A stretch of 10,349 bases of DNA from contig CALAKO010000029.1 of the NCBI GenBank assembly GCA_937922955.1, positions 1-10,349 on the forward strand, given 5' to 3'. Positions 1 to 5,688 of this stretch are shown here, piece after piece; positions within the stretch are counted from its first letter, which is position 1, and each line of letters opens with the position of its first letter. Made by a program: the position numbers and the translations under genes. The stretch comes from an uncultured Peptococcaceae bacterium. GTDB lineage: Bacteria; Bacillota; Peptococcia; Peptococcales; Peptococcaceae. The notes under the pieces were generated by a model, which did not search any database, was not told where the DNA came from, and was given only the letters and a program-made list of their open reading frames with translations.

Positions 1-489
1 TCTGCAGACGCTGCAACAGGAGGCTGCGGCGCTGCTGCCGGACTTGAATGTGCAGCGTGTTATTCGTCCTTTGCAGCGGTACGGCCAAACCCATATTACG
101 TTGGTGATGCGAAAAAAAGCGCGCATGATTTTGTGATTGCCCGCCCGGCTCCAGGGTTTGTCAGCCTTATTGGCGTGAAAACACCGGGGCTGACCTGCGC
201 CAACAGCCTGGGCGAAACAGTGGCGGCCGAGCTGGCATCGTATCTCCAGGCGCCGCCAAATCCGCGCTTTAATCCCAAGCGCAACGTGGTGCCGGTGAAG
301 GATGAGGAAATTCTTTGCCTGTGTAGCCAGCTTTCAAAGGGCGCTGTTCTTGAAGCAATCCGACAAGGGGCAGCAACGGTCGATGGAGTCAAACATCGTG
401 TGGGCACCGGTATGGGGCCTTGCCAGGGCGGCCGCTGTCGGCTGCAGATTGAGAAACTATTGGAGGCTCATGCCCATGGAAAACTGTGA
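1..489 (+). CDS. GlpA-like FAD-dependent oxidoreductase with BFD-type [2Fe-2S] domain, 3' part only, apparent frameshift
   Basis: This is the C-terminal part of a flavin oxidoreductase resembling anaerobic glycerol-3-phosphate dehydrogenase (GlpA/GlpD-like DAO family). The start lies outside the window. The segment 'DFVIARPAPGFVSLIGVKTP' (frame 1, from about 124) matches the family's FAD-domain end. It is followed by a Fer2_BFD-like domain with cysteines arranged CLC (about 313-321) and CQGGRC (about 421-438), the usual four [2Fe-2S] ligands. Upstream, family-like sequence (LLPDLNVQRVIRP) is read in frame 2, positions 2-70, and continues as FAAVRPNPYYVGD in frame 1. Joining them needs one extra base in the T run at 70-72. 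So the gene carries a one-base deletion, or the read has an error. A GTG at 133 opens the downstream frame but has no good ribosome binding site and is not the native start. The 3' end overlaps the next oxidoreductase gene by 14 bases, so the two are probably cotranslated partners. The true substrate is unknown; glycerol-3-phosphate is only a family label. Confidence 0.8.
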   Translation, partial: SADAATGGCGAAAGLECAACYSSFAAVRPNPYYVGDAKKSAHDFVIARPAPGFVSLIGVKTPGLTCANSLGETVAAELASYLQAPPNPRFNPKRNVVPVKDEEILCLCSQLSKGAVLEAIRQGAATVDGVKHRVGTGMGPCQGGRCRLQIEKLLEAHAHGKL

Positions 490-1399
490 TGTTCTTGTCG
501 TCGGCGCAGGAGCCGCTGGCCTCAGCGCTGCCAAAACGGCGTATCGCTGTGGCTGCCCCAGCGTCTGGCTGGTGGATACGAAGCCTGATCCTGGCGGTGT
601 GCTGCGGCAATGCGCTCACCACGGATTTGCTCATGGGCAAACCGGACCAGATATGATCCAGCAGCTGCTGGCCGATTTTCCCAGCGGCATTCGCTATTTG
701 CCGCGAACGACGGTGCTGTCCATCCATCCTCAGCGCGAGGCAGAGCTCTGTGGCCCTGGTCATGATCATGCGAGGATTGGGTTTCAGCAGCTGGTTCTTG
801 CTGCGGGCTGTTACGAAATTGCTCCCGGCGAGCTGCTTTTGGGCGGCACGCGTCCGCAAGGGGTTTATATGGCCGGACAAATGCAGGAAATGATGAACTT
901 GGAGCAGCGGCTGCCACCTGGACCGGTTGTGATTCTTGGCAGCGGGGACTTGGGGCTGATTATGGCGGCACATCTGGCAGCACATCGCATTCCGGTGACC
1001 TTGGTTGAAAAGCGCGAGGTCTGCGGAGGCTTGAAGCGCAACCAAACCTGTCTCAATAATCCATGGGTCACTCTTTACTGCCAGAGCAGCATTCAAGAAC
1101 TGTGCGGAGATCCGCTGCTGACCGGCGTTGTGCTGACGGATGGACGGCATTTGCCGTGCCGCACGCTGCTGATTGCCGTTGGCTTGCGCCCGGAACGAAG
1201 TTTGATTGAATCAATGGCTTGTCCTTCGTGGCTGCATCTGGCCGGAAATTGCCGCGCAGTGCAAAGCATGGTTGAAGCGGTGATGGCGGATGGAGAAAAA
1301 ACAGGGTTGGAGTCTTATAGGAGGTGGAAAGCGGATCATGATGGATCAGCATGGGAGAGCGATTACTTACTTAAGGGTTTCGGTGACGGAACTGTGTAA
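476..1399 (+). CDS. NAD(P)/FAD-dependent oxidoreductase (partner of the GlpA-like protein)
   Basis: This is a two-dinucleotide-binding-domain flavoprotein of the pyridine nucleotide-disulfide reductase superfamily, 307 residues from the chosen start. Residues 5-17 (DVLVVGAGAAGLS) are the FAD-binding Rossmann GxGxxG. GGVLRQCAHHGF (about 40-51) is a signature of the oxidoreductases encoded beside GlpA-like genes. GCYE (about 111-114) and ILGSGDLGLIMA (about 153-164) give the second, NAD(P)H-binding fold, and HLAGN (254-258) is near the FAD-binding C-terminus. The start at 476 is chosen because GGAGG at 462-466 is 9 bases upstream; ATG 470 is too close, and the upstream open frame is a shadow of the previous gene. 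It overlaps the previous gene by 14 bases and moaA by 62. Relatives known to me are about 400 residues or more, so this one is short, and its last 20 residues are read from the beginning of moaA. Function in electron transfer to or from its partner is inferred. Confidence 0.85.
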   Translation: MENCDVLVVGAGAAGLSAAKTAYRCGCPSVWLVDTKPDPGGVLRQCAHHGFAHGQTGPDMIQQLLADFPSGIRYLPRTTVLSIHPQREAELCGPGHDHARIGFQQLVLAAGCYEIAPGELLLGGTRPQGVYMAGQMQEMMNLEQRLPPGPVVILGSGDLGLIMAAHLAAHRIPVTLVEKREVCGGLKRNQTCLNNPWVTLYCQSSIQELCGDPLLTGVVLTDGRHLPCRTLLIAVGLRPERSLIESMACPSWLHLAGNCRAVQSMVEAVMADGEKTGLESYRRWKADHDGSAWESDYLLKGFGDGTV

Positions 1400-2291
1400 T
1401 TTACGTTGTCGGTATTGCATGCCTGAAGAGGGTGTTTTGAAAAAGCGCCACGAGGACATGCTGACGGAAAACGAATTGATTATGGCCATTCGGGCGGCGG
1501 CATCGCTGGGCATCAAAAAATTGCGGATCACAGGCGGTGAGCCGTTGACAAAGCCGAACATTGTTTCCATTTGCCAGCGGGCCGCTGAGGTGGAGGGCAT
1601 AGAGGAAGTGTGCATGACCACCAATGGGATCAAATTGCCGGCTTTGGCCAAGCCGCTGCGAGAAGCTGGCGTCAGCCGTTTGAATATTAGTGTGGATACA
1701 TTGGATGCCAAAAAATACGCTGCCATCACCCGCTTGGGCCAGTTATCGGATTTTTGGCAAGGGTTCGAGGCAGCGTTGGCCGCTGGGTTCAAAAAAATAA
1801 AATTGAATGCGGTATTGATTGGCGGATTTAACGACGATGAAATTCGCCCGCTGGCGGAACTGACGCGCCGCTATCCGGTGGATATGCGGTTTATTGAATT
1901 AATGCCGATGGTCAACCATCCTGATTTTGATGAGAGCGCGTTTATTCCGTATACCCGAGTGCTGGACGCGCTGCCGGAGGCAACACCGGTTGAGGCCGAC
2001 GGAGGCGTGGCGAAGTTGTACCGCCTGCCCGACGCGCAGGGAAACATTGGCTTGATCAGCCCGGTCAGTGCGCATTTTTGCAACAGCTGCAACCGCATTC
2101 GCTTGACGGCAGACGGCAAGATAAAGCCTTGCCTGCACTCTTCCGAAGAGGTGTCGCTGAAAGGGCTGAGCGAAGACGCCATGCGTGATCGCTTGCAGCA
2201 AGCCATTTGGAACAAGCCTTCCTGGCATGGGGATCTGGACGCTCAACATCCTTCCCATGCAGGACGGCACATGAATCAGATAGGAGGATAA
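1338..2291 (+). CDS. moaA: GTP 3',8-cyclase MoaA
   Basis: This radical-SAM enzyme makes the first step of molybdenum cofactor synthesis, turning GTP into 3',8-cyclo-7,8-dihydro-GTP, which MoaC converts to cyclic pyranopterin monophosphate. It has 317 residues, close to the usual 320-330. The N-terminal [4Fe-4S]/SAM motif CxxxCxxC is C20, C24, C27 (ELCNLRCRYCMPEEG), and GGEP at 66-69 is the SAM-binding motif. The second, C-terminal cluster is C248, C251, C265 (CX2CX13C), specific to MoaA. The protein ends in Gly-Gly (residues 316-317), the conserved C-terminal tail that MoaA needs for activity. The start at 1338 is set by AGGAGGTGG at 1319-1327 and by the family-like opening MMDQHGRAITYLRVSVTELC. 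The ATG at 1290 lies upstream of that site and is unlikely. ATG 1341 is an alternative. The 5' end overlaps the preceding oxidoreductase gene. moaC follows 2 bases after its stop. Confidence 0.97.
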   Translation: MMDQHGRAITYLRVSVTELCNLRCRYCMPEEGVLKKRHEDMLTENELIMAIRAAASLGIKKLRITGGEPLTKPNIVSICQRAAEVEGIEEVCMTTNGIKLPALAKPLREAGVSRLNISVDTLDAKKYAAITRLGQLSDFWQGFEAALAAGFKKIKLNAVLIGGFNDDEIRPLAELTRRYPVDMRFIELMPMVNHPDFDESAFIPYTRVLDALPEATPVEADGGVAKLYRLPDAQGNIGLISPVSAHFCNSCNRIRLTADGKIKPCLHSSEEVSLKGLSEDAMRDRLQQAIWNKPSWHGDLDAQHPSHAGRHMNQIGG

Positions 2292-2293
2292 TC

Positions 2294-2773
2294 TTGAACG
2301 ATTTTACGCATTTTAACGATCAAGGGCGGGCCAAAATGGTGAACGTCGGCGAAAAACCTGTTTCGCAGCGCGTGGCCGTCGCAGCTGGCCGCGTGCTCGT
2401 TAATCAAGAAACGTTTGAACGCATTCAAAGCGGCGGCATGAAAAAAGGAGACGTATTGACCGTTGCTCAGATCGCAGGCGTCATGGGGGCGAAACATACG
2501 CCCGACATCATTCCAATGTGCCACCCCATCATGATCGAAGGCATTGATCTGTCCTTATCGCTGGATGCCGAACGCTGTTCTGTGGAAATTGTGGCGACCG
2601 TGTCCTGTGACGGGCGCACCGGTGTGGAAATGGAAGCGCTGACCGCCGTCACCACTGCAGCGCTGACGGTGTATGATATGTGCAAGGCCGTTCAAAAAGA
2701 CATGGTCATTGACGACATCCGCCTGCTCAGCAAAACCGGCGGCGTTCATGGCGATTATAGACGGGAGGAATAA
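2294..2773 (+). CDS. moaC: Cyclic pyranopterin monophosphate synthase MoaC
   Basis: MoaC rearranges the MoaA product to cyclic pyranopterin monophosphate in the cytoplasm. It has 159 residues, against about 160 in E. coli. Family signatures are plain: LNDFTHFNDQGRAKMVNVGE at the start, KKGDVL (50-55), IPMCHP (73-78), GRTGVEMEALTA (107-118), YDMCKA (127-132) and LLSKTGG near the end. Residues K51, H77, E112, E114, D128 and K131 line up, without gaps, with the active-site residues I remember for E. coli MoaC, so the enzyme should be active. The start is a TTG at 2294, chosen because TAGGAGG (2281-2287) is 6 bases upstream and the reading matches the family from that codon; there is no ATG until residue 15. 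The spacing of 2 bases after the moaA stop, with the ribosome site inside the end of moaA, implies translational coupling. Confidence 0.97.
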   Translation: MNDFTHFNDQGRAKMVNVGEKPVSQRVAVAAGRVLVNQETFERIQSGGMKKGDVLTVAQIAGVMGAKHTPDIIPMCHPIMIEGIDLSLSLDAERCSVEIVATVSCDGRTGVEMEALTAVTTAALTVYDMCKAVQKDMVIDDIRLLSKTGGVHGDYRREE

Positions 2774-2777
2774 CAAC

Positions 2778-3272
2778 ATGACCTACTCTGCAGCAGTTAT
2801 TACAGTGAGCGATAAAGGAGCGCGCGGTGAACGTGAGGACACCAGCGGCCCAAATCTGTGTGCGCTCTTAAAAGAACAGGGCGTGGATGTTGTGTTCACA
2901 ACCATTGTCCCGGATGAATTCGAGACGATTAAACAAGTGTTGCAGACCTGCTGCGACGACAAACAGGTGGCGCTGGTGCTTACCACCGGTGGCACAGGTT
3001 TTTCACCAAGGGACATCACACCGGAAGCCACCTTGGCCGTCGTCGAACGGCTGACACCAGGGCTTCCAGAAGCCATGCGTGCCGAATCCATGCGAATCAC
3101 GTCACGAGGCTGTCTCTCGCGGTCGGTTGCAGGCATCAGAGGGCGAACCTTGATCATCAATTTGCCTGGCAGCAAAAAAGCCGCCGAAGAAAACATCCGC
3201 GCCATTCTTGATCCGGTGATGCATGGCCTGGATATGCTTTATTCCGAAGGCTCTGCCGATTGCGCACGATAA
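2778..3272 (+). CDS. Molybdenum cofactor biosynthesis protein, MogA/MoaB family
   Basis: This 164-residue protein belongs to the MogA/MoaB (molybdopterin-binding, MoCF) fold, which adenylylates molybdopterin as preparation for molybdenum insertion by MoeA. The signatures are AVITVSDKGARGEREDTSGP (6-25), TTGGTGFSPRDITPEAT (69-85) with the phosphate-binding GGTG loop, P77-R78-D79, and LPGSKKAA (129-136). The start at 2778 is 4 bases after the moaC stop, with GGGAGGA at 2763-2769 in front. The upstream open frame is a shadow of moaC. I cannot decide MogA versus MoaB from sequence reading alone, so no symbol is given. In Bacillota the gene in this place is often annotated MogA or MoaB. It ends the + strand operon; its TAA stop (3270-3272) already lies in the left arm of the terminator. 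Confidence 0.93.
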   Translation: MTYSAAVITVSDKGARGEREDTSGPNLCALLKEQGVDVVFTTIVPDEFETIKQVLQTCCDDKQVALVLTTGGTGFSPRDITPEATLAVVERLTPGLPEAMRAESMRITSRGCLSRSVAGIRGRTLIINLPGSKKAAEENIRAILDPVMHGLDMLYSEGSADCAR

Positions 3273-3340
3273 AAAGAGCACCTTCCTTTTTGAAGGCCCC
3301 GCAGATGCGGGAACCGTTCAATGAAGAAGGTGCTCTTTTT
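3271..3340. terminator. Bidirectional terminator shared by the mogA-type gene and the moaE-like gene
   Basis: The arms AAAAAGAGCACCTTC (3271-3285) and GAAGGTGCTCTTTTT (3326-3340) are perfect complements over 15 bases, ending in a T-tract on both strands. The 40-base loop holds a second hairpin, CCCGC (3298-3302) with GCGGG (3307-3311), loop AGAT. The CCTTC of the left arm can instead pair locally with GAAGG at 3292-3296. Both convergent genes have their TAA stop codons in the arms (3270-3272 on +, 3342-3340 on -), so one element ends both transcripts. Confidence 0.9.
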
Positions 3341-3735
3341 TAATAGCGCTCAATTTCCTGAACGCACTCGTCTTTAATGCGCCCGACCAGATACTGCAGC
3401 GCATCGACCACATGTGGCCGAATGTCGCCGCCGATCAATACTTTCATGATGTCGTCACCGACAGCCAGCTCGCCTTCGTTGAGCCAGACGCGCACGTAAT
3501 AAATGCCTGGCAGTGCGTAAGTTTCGGTAATGATGCGATCCACTTTTTCTGCATCGTAAGCAAACGTCATGCCTGTCACAGGCTGGGTGTCCTGCTTGCC
3601 CTGCCGCACCTGAGCTTTTGCGCTCTCGCGCACGATGCCGTTGTGGCAGAGATACATGCCAATCTTTGTGGCATTCTTATCTTTCTTTGCGTCGTTCAAC
3701 CAGTCGTCAAATGAAGGAACCGCTTGATGGGTCAT
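3340..3735 (-). CDS. Divergent MoaE-like protein (molybdopterin synthase large-subunit family)
   Basis: This 131-residue protein resembles the MoaE-like proteins of Clostridia and related anaerobes, which databases usually label molybdenum cofactor biosynthesis protein MoaE. Typical stretches are MYLCHNGIVRESAKAQVRQG (27-46), aligned with the GxVR region of MoaE, then VTGMTFAYDAEKV (53-65), IYYVRVWLNEGELAVGDDIM (78-97), which corresponds to the R-x-G-x-L-x-(V/I)-G-(D/E) strand, and IGGDIRPHVVDAL (101-113). It ends KDECVQEIERY, so the C-terminal P-x-W-K-K-E tail of classical MoaE, with its catalytic lysine, is absent; K121 could match the other active-site lysine. No moaD is seen nearby. The start at 3735 has AGAGGAGA (3750-3743 on the - strand) 7 bases upstream; the open frame beyond it lacks such a site. 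It follows an unknown gene by 45 bases on the same strand, and faces the moaA-moaC-mogA unit. A role in Moco metabolism is inferred; catalysis as true MPT synthase is doubtful. Confidence 0.75.
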   Translation of the reverse strand: MTHQAVPSFDDWLNDAKKDKNATKIGMYLCHNGIVRESAKAQVRQGKQDTQPVTGMTFAYDAEKVDRIITETYALPGIYYVRVWLNEGELAVGDDIMKVLIGGDIRPHVVDALQYLVGRIKDECVQEIERY

Positions 3736-3780
3736 AAAACAATCTCCTCTCGTTGTAAAGGCAGCATCGCCGACAGGCAA

Positions 3781-4140
3781 TCAGCCGCCAGCGGATAAAA
3801 ATTGCAGGAAAAAACGGTGGTAAATGTGTTCGGCTTCCGCATCCGGGCCGTTGATATGGAGCTGTGTACGTGGCAAACGCACAGGCCCTTGCTGTTCAAG
3901 GGGCACTTCCGTAAGGGTAATCTGGCAATCTTTGTAGCGATAGCCGTCGTCAATGGCCTGAACATCCGGTTGGCTGTCAAAAAATTCTCGAACCCTCGTT
4001 ATGGAAACGGCCCAGTTTTTATCGACAATCACCTGCGTCACCTCCAATTGCTGCACCAGCTCCCAATGTCCTGGCGCGTTTAATACTTTTGTACAACCAT
4101 CGGCAACCAAAGTCAAATACATTTTTATGATTAGAGCCAT
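3781..4140 (-). CDS. Hypothetical protein upstream of the moaE-like gene
   Basis: I do not recognise this 119-residue protein (113 residues if it starts at the second Met, 4122). It has no signal peptide, no obvious membrane segment and no metal-binding cysteine motif. It contains only two cysteines (about residues 15 and 71). The C-terminal part, including TRTQ-like and HINGPDAEAEHIYHRFF sequence, is polar and looks like a folded alpha/beta domain. Codon use on this strand is balanced and free of rare runs, and favours it over the overlapping 93-residue + strand frame at 3802-4083. No strong ribosome binding site stands in front of either Met: upstream of 4140 is a weak GCGG, upstream of 4122 nothing. 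It is 45 bases upstream of the moaE-like gene and probably cotranscribed with it, which suggests a role in Moco or its users. That is inference from position only. Confidence 0.6.
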   Translation of the reverse strand: MALIIKMYLTLVADGCTKVLNAPGHWELVQQLEVTQVIVDKNWAVSITRVREFFDSQPDVQAIDDGYRYKDCQITLTEVPLEQQGPVRLPRTQLHINGPDAEAEHIYHRFFLQFLSAGG

Positions 4141-4279
4141 TTAGCCGCGTGCTGGCAGCAGCCTGAGTTGCTTCGTTGAAAAAGGTGGAGAAGAGTCGTT
4201 TGCAGGGTTTTTTACGAAAGGCAACCGCTGGTTGCCAAATGGCGCACCGAAAATGGTGGCTTGCTACCGGTGATTTTGT
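4141..4279. other. Structured intergenic region between divergent genes
   Basis: This gap between the - strand MoaE-like unit and the + strand regulator contains several inverted repeats. GGCAACC (4220-4226) and GGTTGCC (4230-4236) form a 7-bp stem with a 3-base loop. CACCG (4245-4249) can pair with CGGTG (4268-4272), enclosing CACC/GGTG (4245-4248 with 4255-4258) as an alternative. The structure can form in RNA of either strand, or act as DNA operator. On the - strand it would lie in a leader of roughly 100 bases before the unknown gene. I looked for a Moco riboswitch and could not match its motif. Confidence 0.45.
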
Positions 4280-4285
4280 TATGAT
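4276..4285 (+). promoter_or_regulatory. Extended -10 promoter of the XRE regulator gene
   Basis: TATGAT at 4280-4285 (5 of 6 to TATAAT) is preceded by TG at 4277-4278, giving an extended -10 (TGnTATGAT). No good -35 exists at 17 bases; TTGCTA at 4261 is only 13 bases away. The position, about 30 bases before the start codon, and the AGAGGGGA ribosome site (4301-4308) fit. It lies just beside the inverted repeats at 4220-4272, so a repressor there could control it. Confidence 0.5.
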
Positions 4286-4315
4286 TTGAGTAACAAACAC
4301 AGAGGGGATGATCAC

Positions 4316-4933
4316 ATGAACCTGGCAGAACGCATTCAACAGCTGCGCAAAGCCCGTGGCTTGTCGCAGGAAAAACTGGCGGAACAGCTTGGCGTGTCGC
4401 GGCAGGCGGTGACGAAATGGGAAAATGGGCAGAGCACGCCGGACGTGGATAAAATCATCTTGATGAGCGATTTTTTTGAGGTCACCACCGATTATCTGCT
4501 CAAAGGCATTGAGCGCGAGGAGACAGTCTCAGTACCAAGCGACCGCAGCCTTGCCAGCCGAGTGCTTTATATTGCCTCGACAGCGCTGATCGCCATTGGC
4601 TTGCTCTGTGCCTTTGCTGGCTGGTACGAGCTGCAGCGCATGGAAACCATTGCGGGCGCCATGGTCATACAGGCGGTCGGCGTGGCGCTTTATTTCATTG
4701 GCAACATCCTGTCGGACGCGAAAGCCTCGTTTTACGTCATGTGGCTGAACGTGCTCGGCATTACCTTCATGCCGGTGTCCATGCTCACCGGCTGGCTTTC
4801 CATTCTTGTCCTTCATCAGGGCTGGGTGGCGCCTTATCCGGTTCGCTCAGGCCCGGCGCACATCGTGCTCTTTTGCTGCGCTTATGCTGTGGTTGCCGTC
4901 ATCAGCCGCCGAGGGTTGAAGAGCCGCGGCTGA
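4316..4933 (+). CDS. XRE-family HTH regulator with C-terminal membrane domain
   Basis: Residues 3-60 form a Cro/C1-type helix-turn-helix (HTH_3): IQQLRKARGLSQEKLAEQLG, then VSRQAVTKWENGQSTPDVDK, the recognition-helix pattern of this family, ending in DYLLKG (59-64). A short linker leads to a hydrophobic part with about four membrane segments (about 83-104, 112-132, 138-163, 181-198). Such HTH-plus-membrane proteins are common in Bacillota; their signals are mostly unknown, and a membrane or envelope cue is plausible. The 205-residue length is ordinary for the type. The start at 4316 has AGAGGGGA at 4301-4308 upstream. No clear terminator follows before the next promoter. Targets may include its own promoter or the divergent unknown/moaE-like unit across the structured gap; neither can be proved from sequence. 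Confidence 0.88.
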   Translation: MNLAERIQQLRKARGLSQEKLAEQLGVSRQAVTKWENGQSTPDVDKIILMSDFFEVTTDYLLKGIEREETVSVPSDRSLASRVLYIASTALIAIGLLCAFAGWYELQRMETIAGAMVIQAVGVALYFIGNILSDAKASFYVMWLNVLGITFMPVSMLTGWLSILVLHQGWVAPYPVRSGPAHIVLFCCAYAVVAVISRRGLKSRG

Positions 4934-4987
4934 GGGCTTATCGATCTTCATAACGAGATTTTATTGCCAACGAGGAACAATTTTCCT

Positions 4988-5017
4988 TTGCAATTTTTGC
5001 ATGAAATCCGCTATACT
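4988..5017 (+). promoter_or_regulatory. Promoter in front of the DUF2798-type gene
   Basis: TTGCAA (4988-4993) and TATACT (5012-5017) lie 18 bases apart, a fair sigma-A-like promoter with a 5-of-6 -10 box. Transcription would begin near 5022-5025, only a few bases before the terminator-like hairpin that starts at 5027. Confidence 0.6.
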
Positions 5018-5026
5018 ATAAGTACA

Positions 5027-5084
5027 ACGAGTAGCGTGTTCGCGTAATTCCAGTTGCGCGCCCACGCTGCTCGTTTTTTATTTT
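5027..5084 (+). terminator. Terminator-like hairpin at the 5' end of the DUF2798 transcript (attenuator or small-RNA end)
   Basis: ACGAGTAGCGTG (5027-5038) pairs with CACGCTGCTCGT (5063-5074), 12 pairs with one G-U. Inside, CGCGTAA (5041-5047) pairs with TTGCGCG (5054-5060), 7 pairs with one G-U, loop TTCCAG. The T-tract TTTTTT (5074-5079) plus ATTTT follows directly. It has the form of a strong intrinsic terminator, yet stands between a promoter and the gene's ribosome site. It may be an attenuator, the end of a roughly 55-base RNA, or a terminator for the regulator gene upstream. Confidence 0.75.
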
Positions 5085-5103
5085 GTGAAAGAGAGGTGGC
5101 TTT

Positions 5104-5637
5104 ATGCCAAAAACAAAAATGCAAGGAATCATCTTCGGGGTCATCATGTCCTACGCCATGACCTTCGGCATGGAAATGTACAACAATGCGTTTAATATGG
5201 GCGGTGTTTCCGCTATGAGCGGCGCTGTTTTGGTGAATGCGCTCAAAGAAACAACCTTCATGGGCTTGCTCGTTATCATTATCTCCAGCCTTTGGGGCAA
5301 CAAAGCCGGTGCGCGTTTTGCCGCCAAACACTGCGACCCGACGCGTGACAACCCTTATTTTTGCCGCCTTATGCGTCAGGCTGGCACCATTGCTTTCATG
5401 TGTCCGGCCATGAGTCTGGCGGCAACACTGCTGTTTAACTATGCCCTTGGGCATGCAGCTTTGGGCCAGCTGCCGTTTCTTTGGCTTGGCACGCTGCTGC
5501 GCAATTTTCCGATGGCGTTTTTCTGGAACCTATTTGCCGCGGCACCATTCACCCATTGGCTGGCGCAGCGTCTCTTCCAGGAAGAACGTGTCTGTGTTAC
5601 CTGCGCCCTGCCGTTGATTGGAACCACACGCAAGTGA
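5104..5637 (+). CDS. DUF2798-type integral membrane protein
   Basis: This 177-residue protein has about four membrane segments (about 8-27, 50-64, 95-117, 124-147) and looks like two DUF2798-like halves. In the first, IIFGVIMSYAMTFGMEMYN (9-27) carries the family's MS-x-x-M-T-like stretch. In the second, CPAMSLAATLLFNYALG (100-116) is followed by LLRNFPMAFFWNLFAAAPF (131-149), the R-N-x-P-x-A-F ... P tail typical of DUF2798. The function of the family is unknown. CVTC (164-167) near the C-terminus is a possible metal or redox pair and I do not recall it as conserved. The start at 5104 has GAGAGGTGG (5091-5099) just upstream. It ends in two tandem TGA codons (5635-5640) and a terminator starts 13 bases after. 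It is a single-gene unit behind the hairpin leader at 5027-5084. Confidence 0.8.
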   Translation: MPKTKMQGIIFGVIMSYAMTFGMEMYNNAFNMGGVSAMSGAVLVNALKETTFMGLLVIIISSLWGNKAGARFAAKHCDPTRDNPYFCRLMRQAGTIAFMCPAMSLAATLLFNYALGHAALGQLPFLWLGTLLRNFPMAFFWNLFAAAPFTHWLAQRLFQEERVCVTCALPLIGTTRK

Positions 5638-5649
5638 TGACAGCCTTCC

Positions 5650-5688
5650 ACACAGGTTTTGCGAATTGGTCGCAGCCTGTGTTTTTTA
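5650..5688 (+). terminator. Intrinsic terminator of the DUF2798-type gene
   Basis: ACACAGG (5650-5656) pairs with CCTGTGT (5676-5682). Inside, TGCGA (5660-5664) pairs with TCGCA (5670-5674), loop ATTGG. The T run at 5682-5687 follows. It begins 12 bases after the first stop codon. Confidence 0.85.

Noticed and set aside
133..489. GTG at 133 as start of a free-standing small [2Fe-2S] protein.
   Set aside because: Family sequence continues upstream of it in the same frame to about 70, and no ribosome binding site is visible.
389..1150. A 253-codon open frame on the - strand opposite the FAD oxidoreductase.
   Set aside because: It is a shadow of the + strand flavoprotein, which has clear dinucleotide-binding motifs.
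3802..4083. A 93-codon + strand open frame across the unknown 119-residue gene.
   Set aside because: No ribosome site, and the - strand frame fits operon position and codon use better.
4141..4300. Possible Moco riboswitch in front of the MoaE-like unit.
   Set aside because: The hairpins do not match the parts of the Moco motif that I remember from the E. coli moaA leader; only an Rfam covariance search could reopen this.
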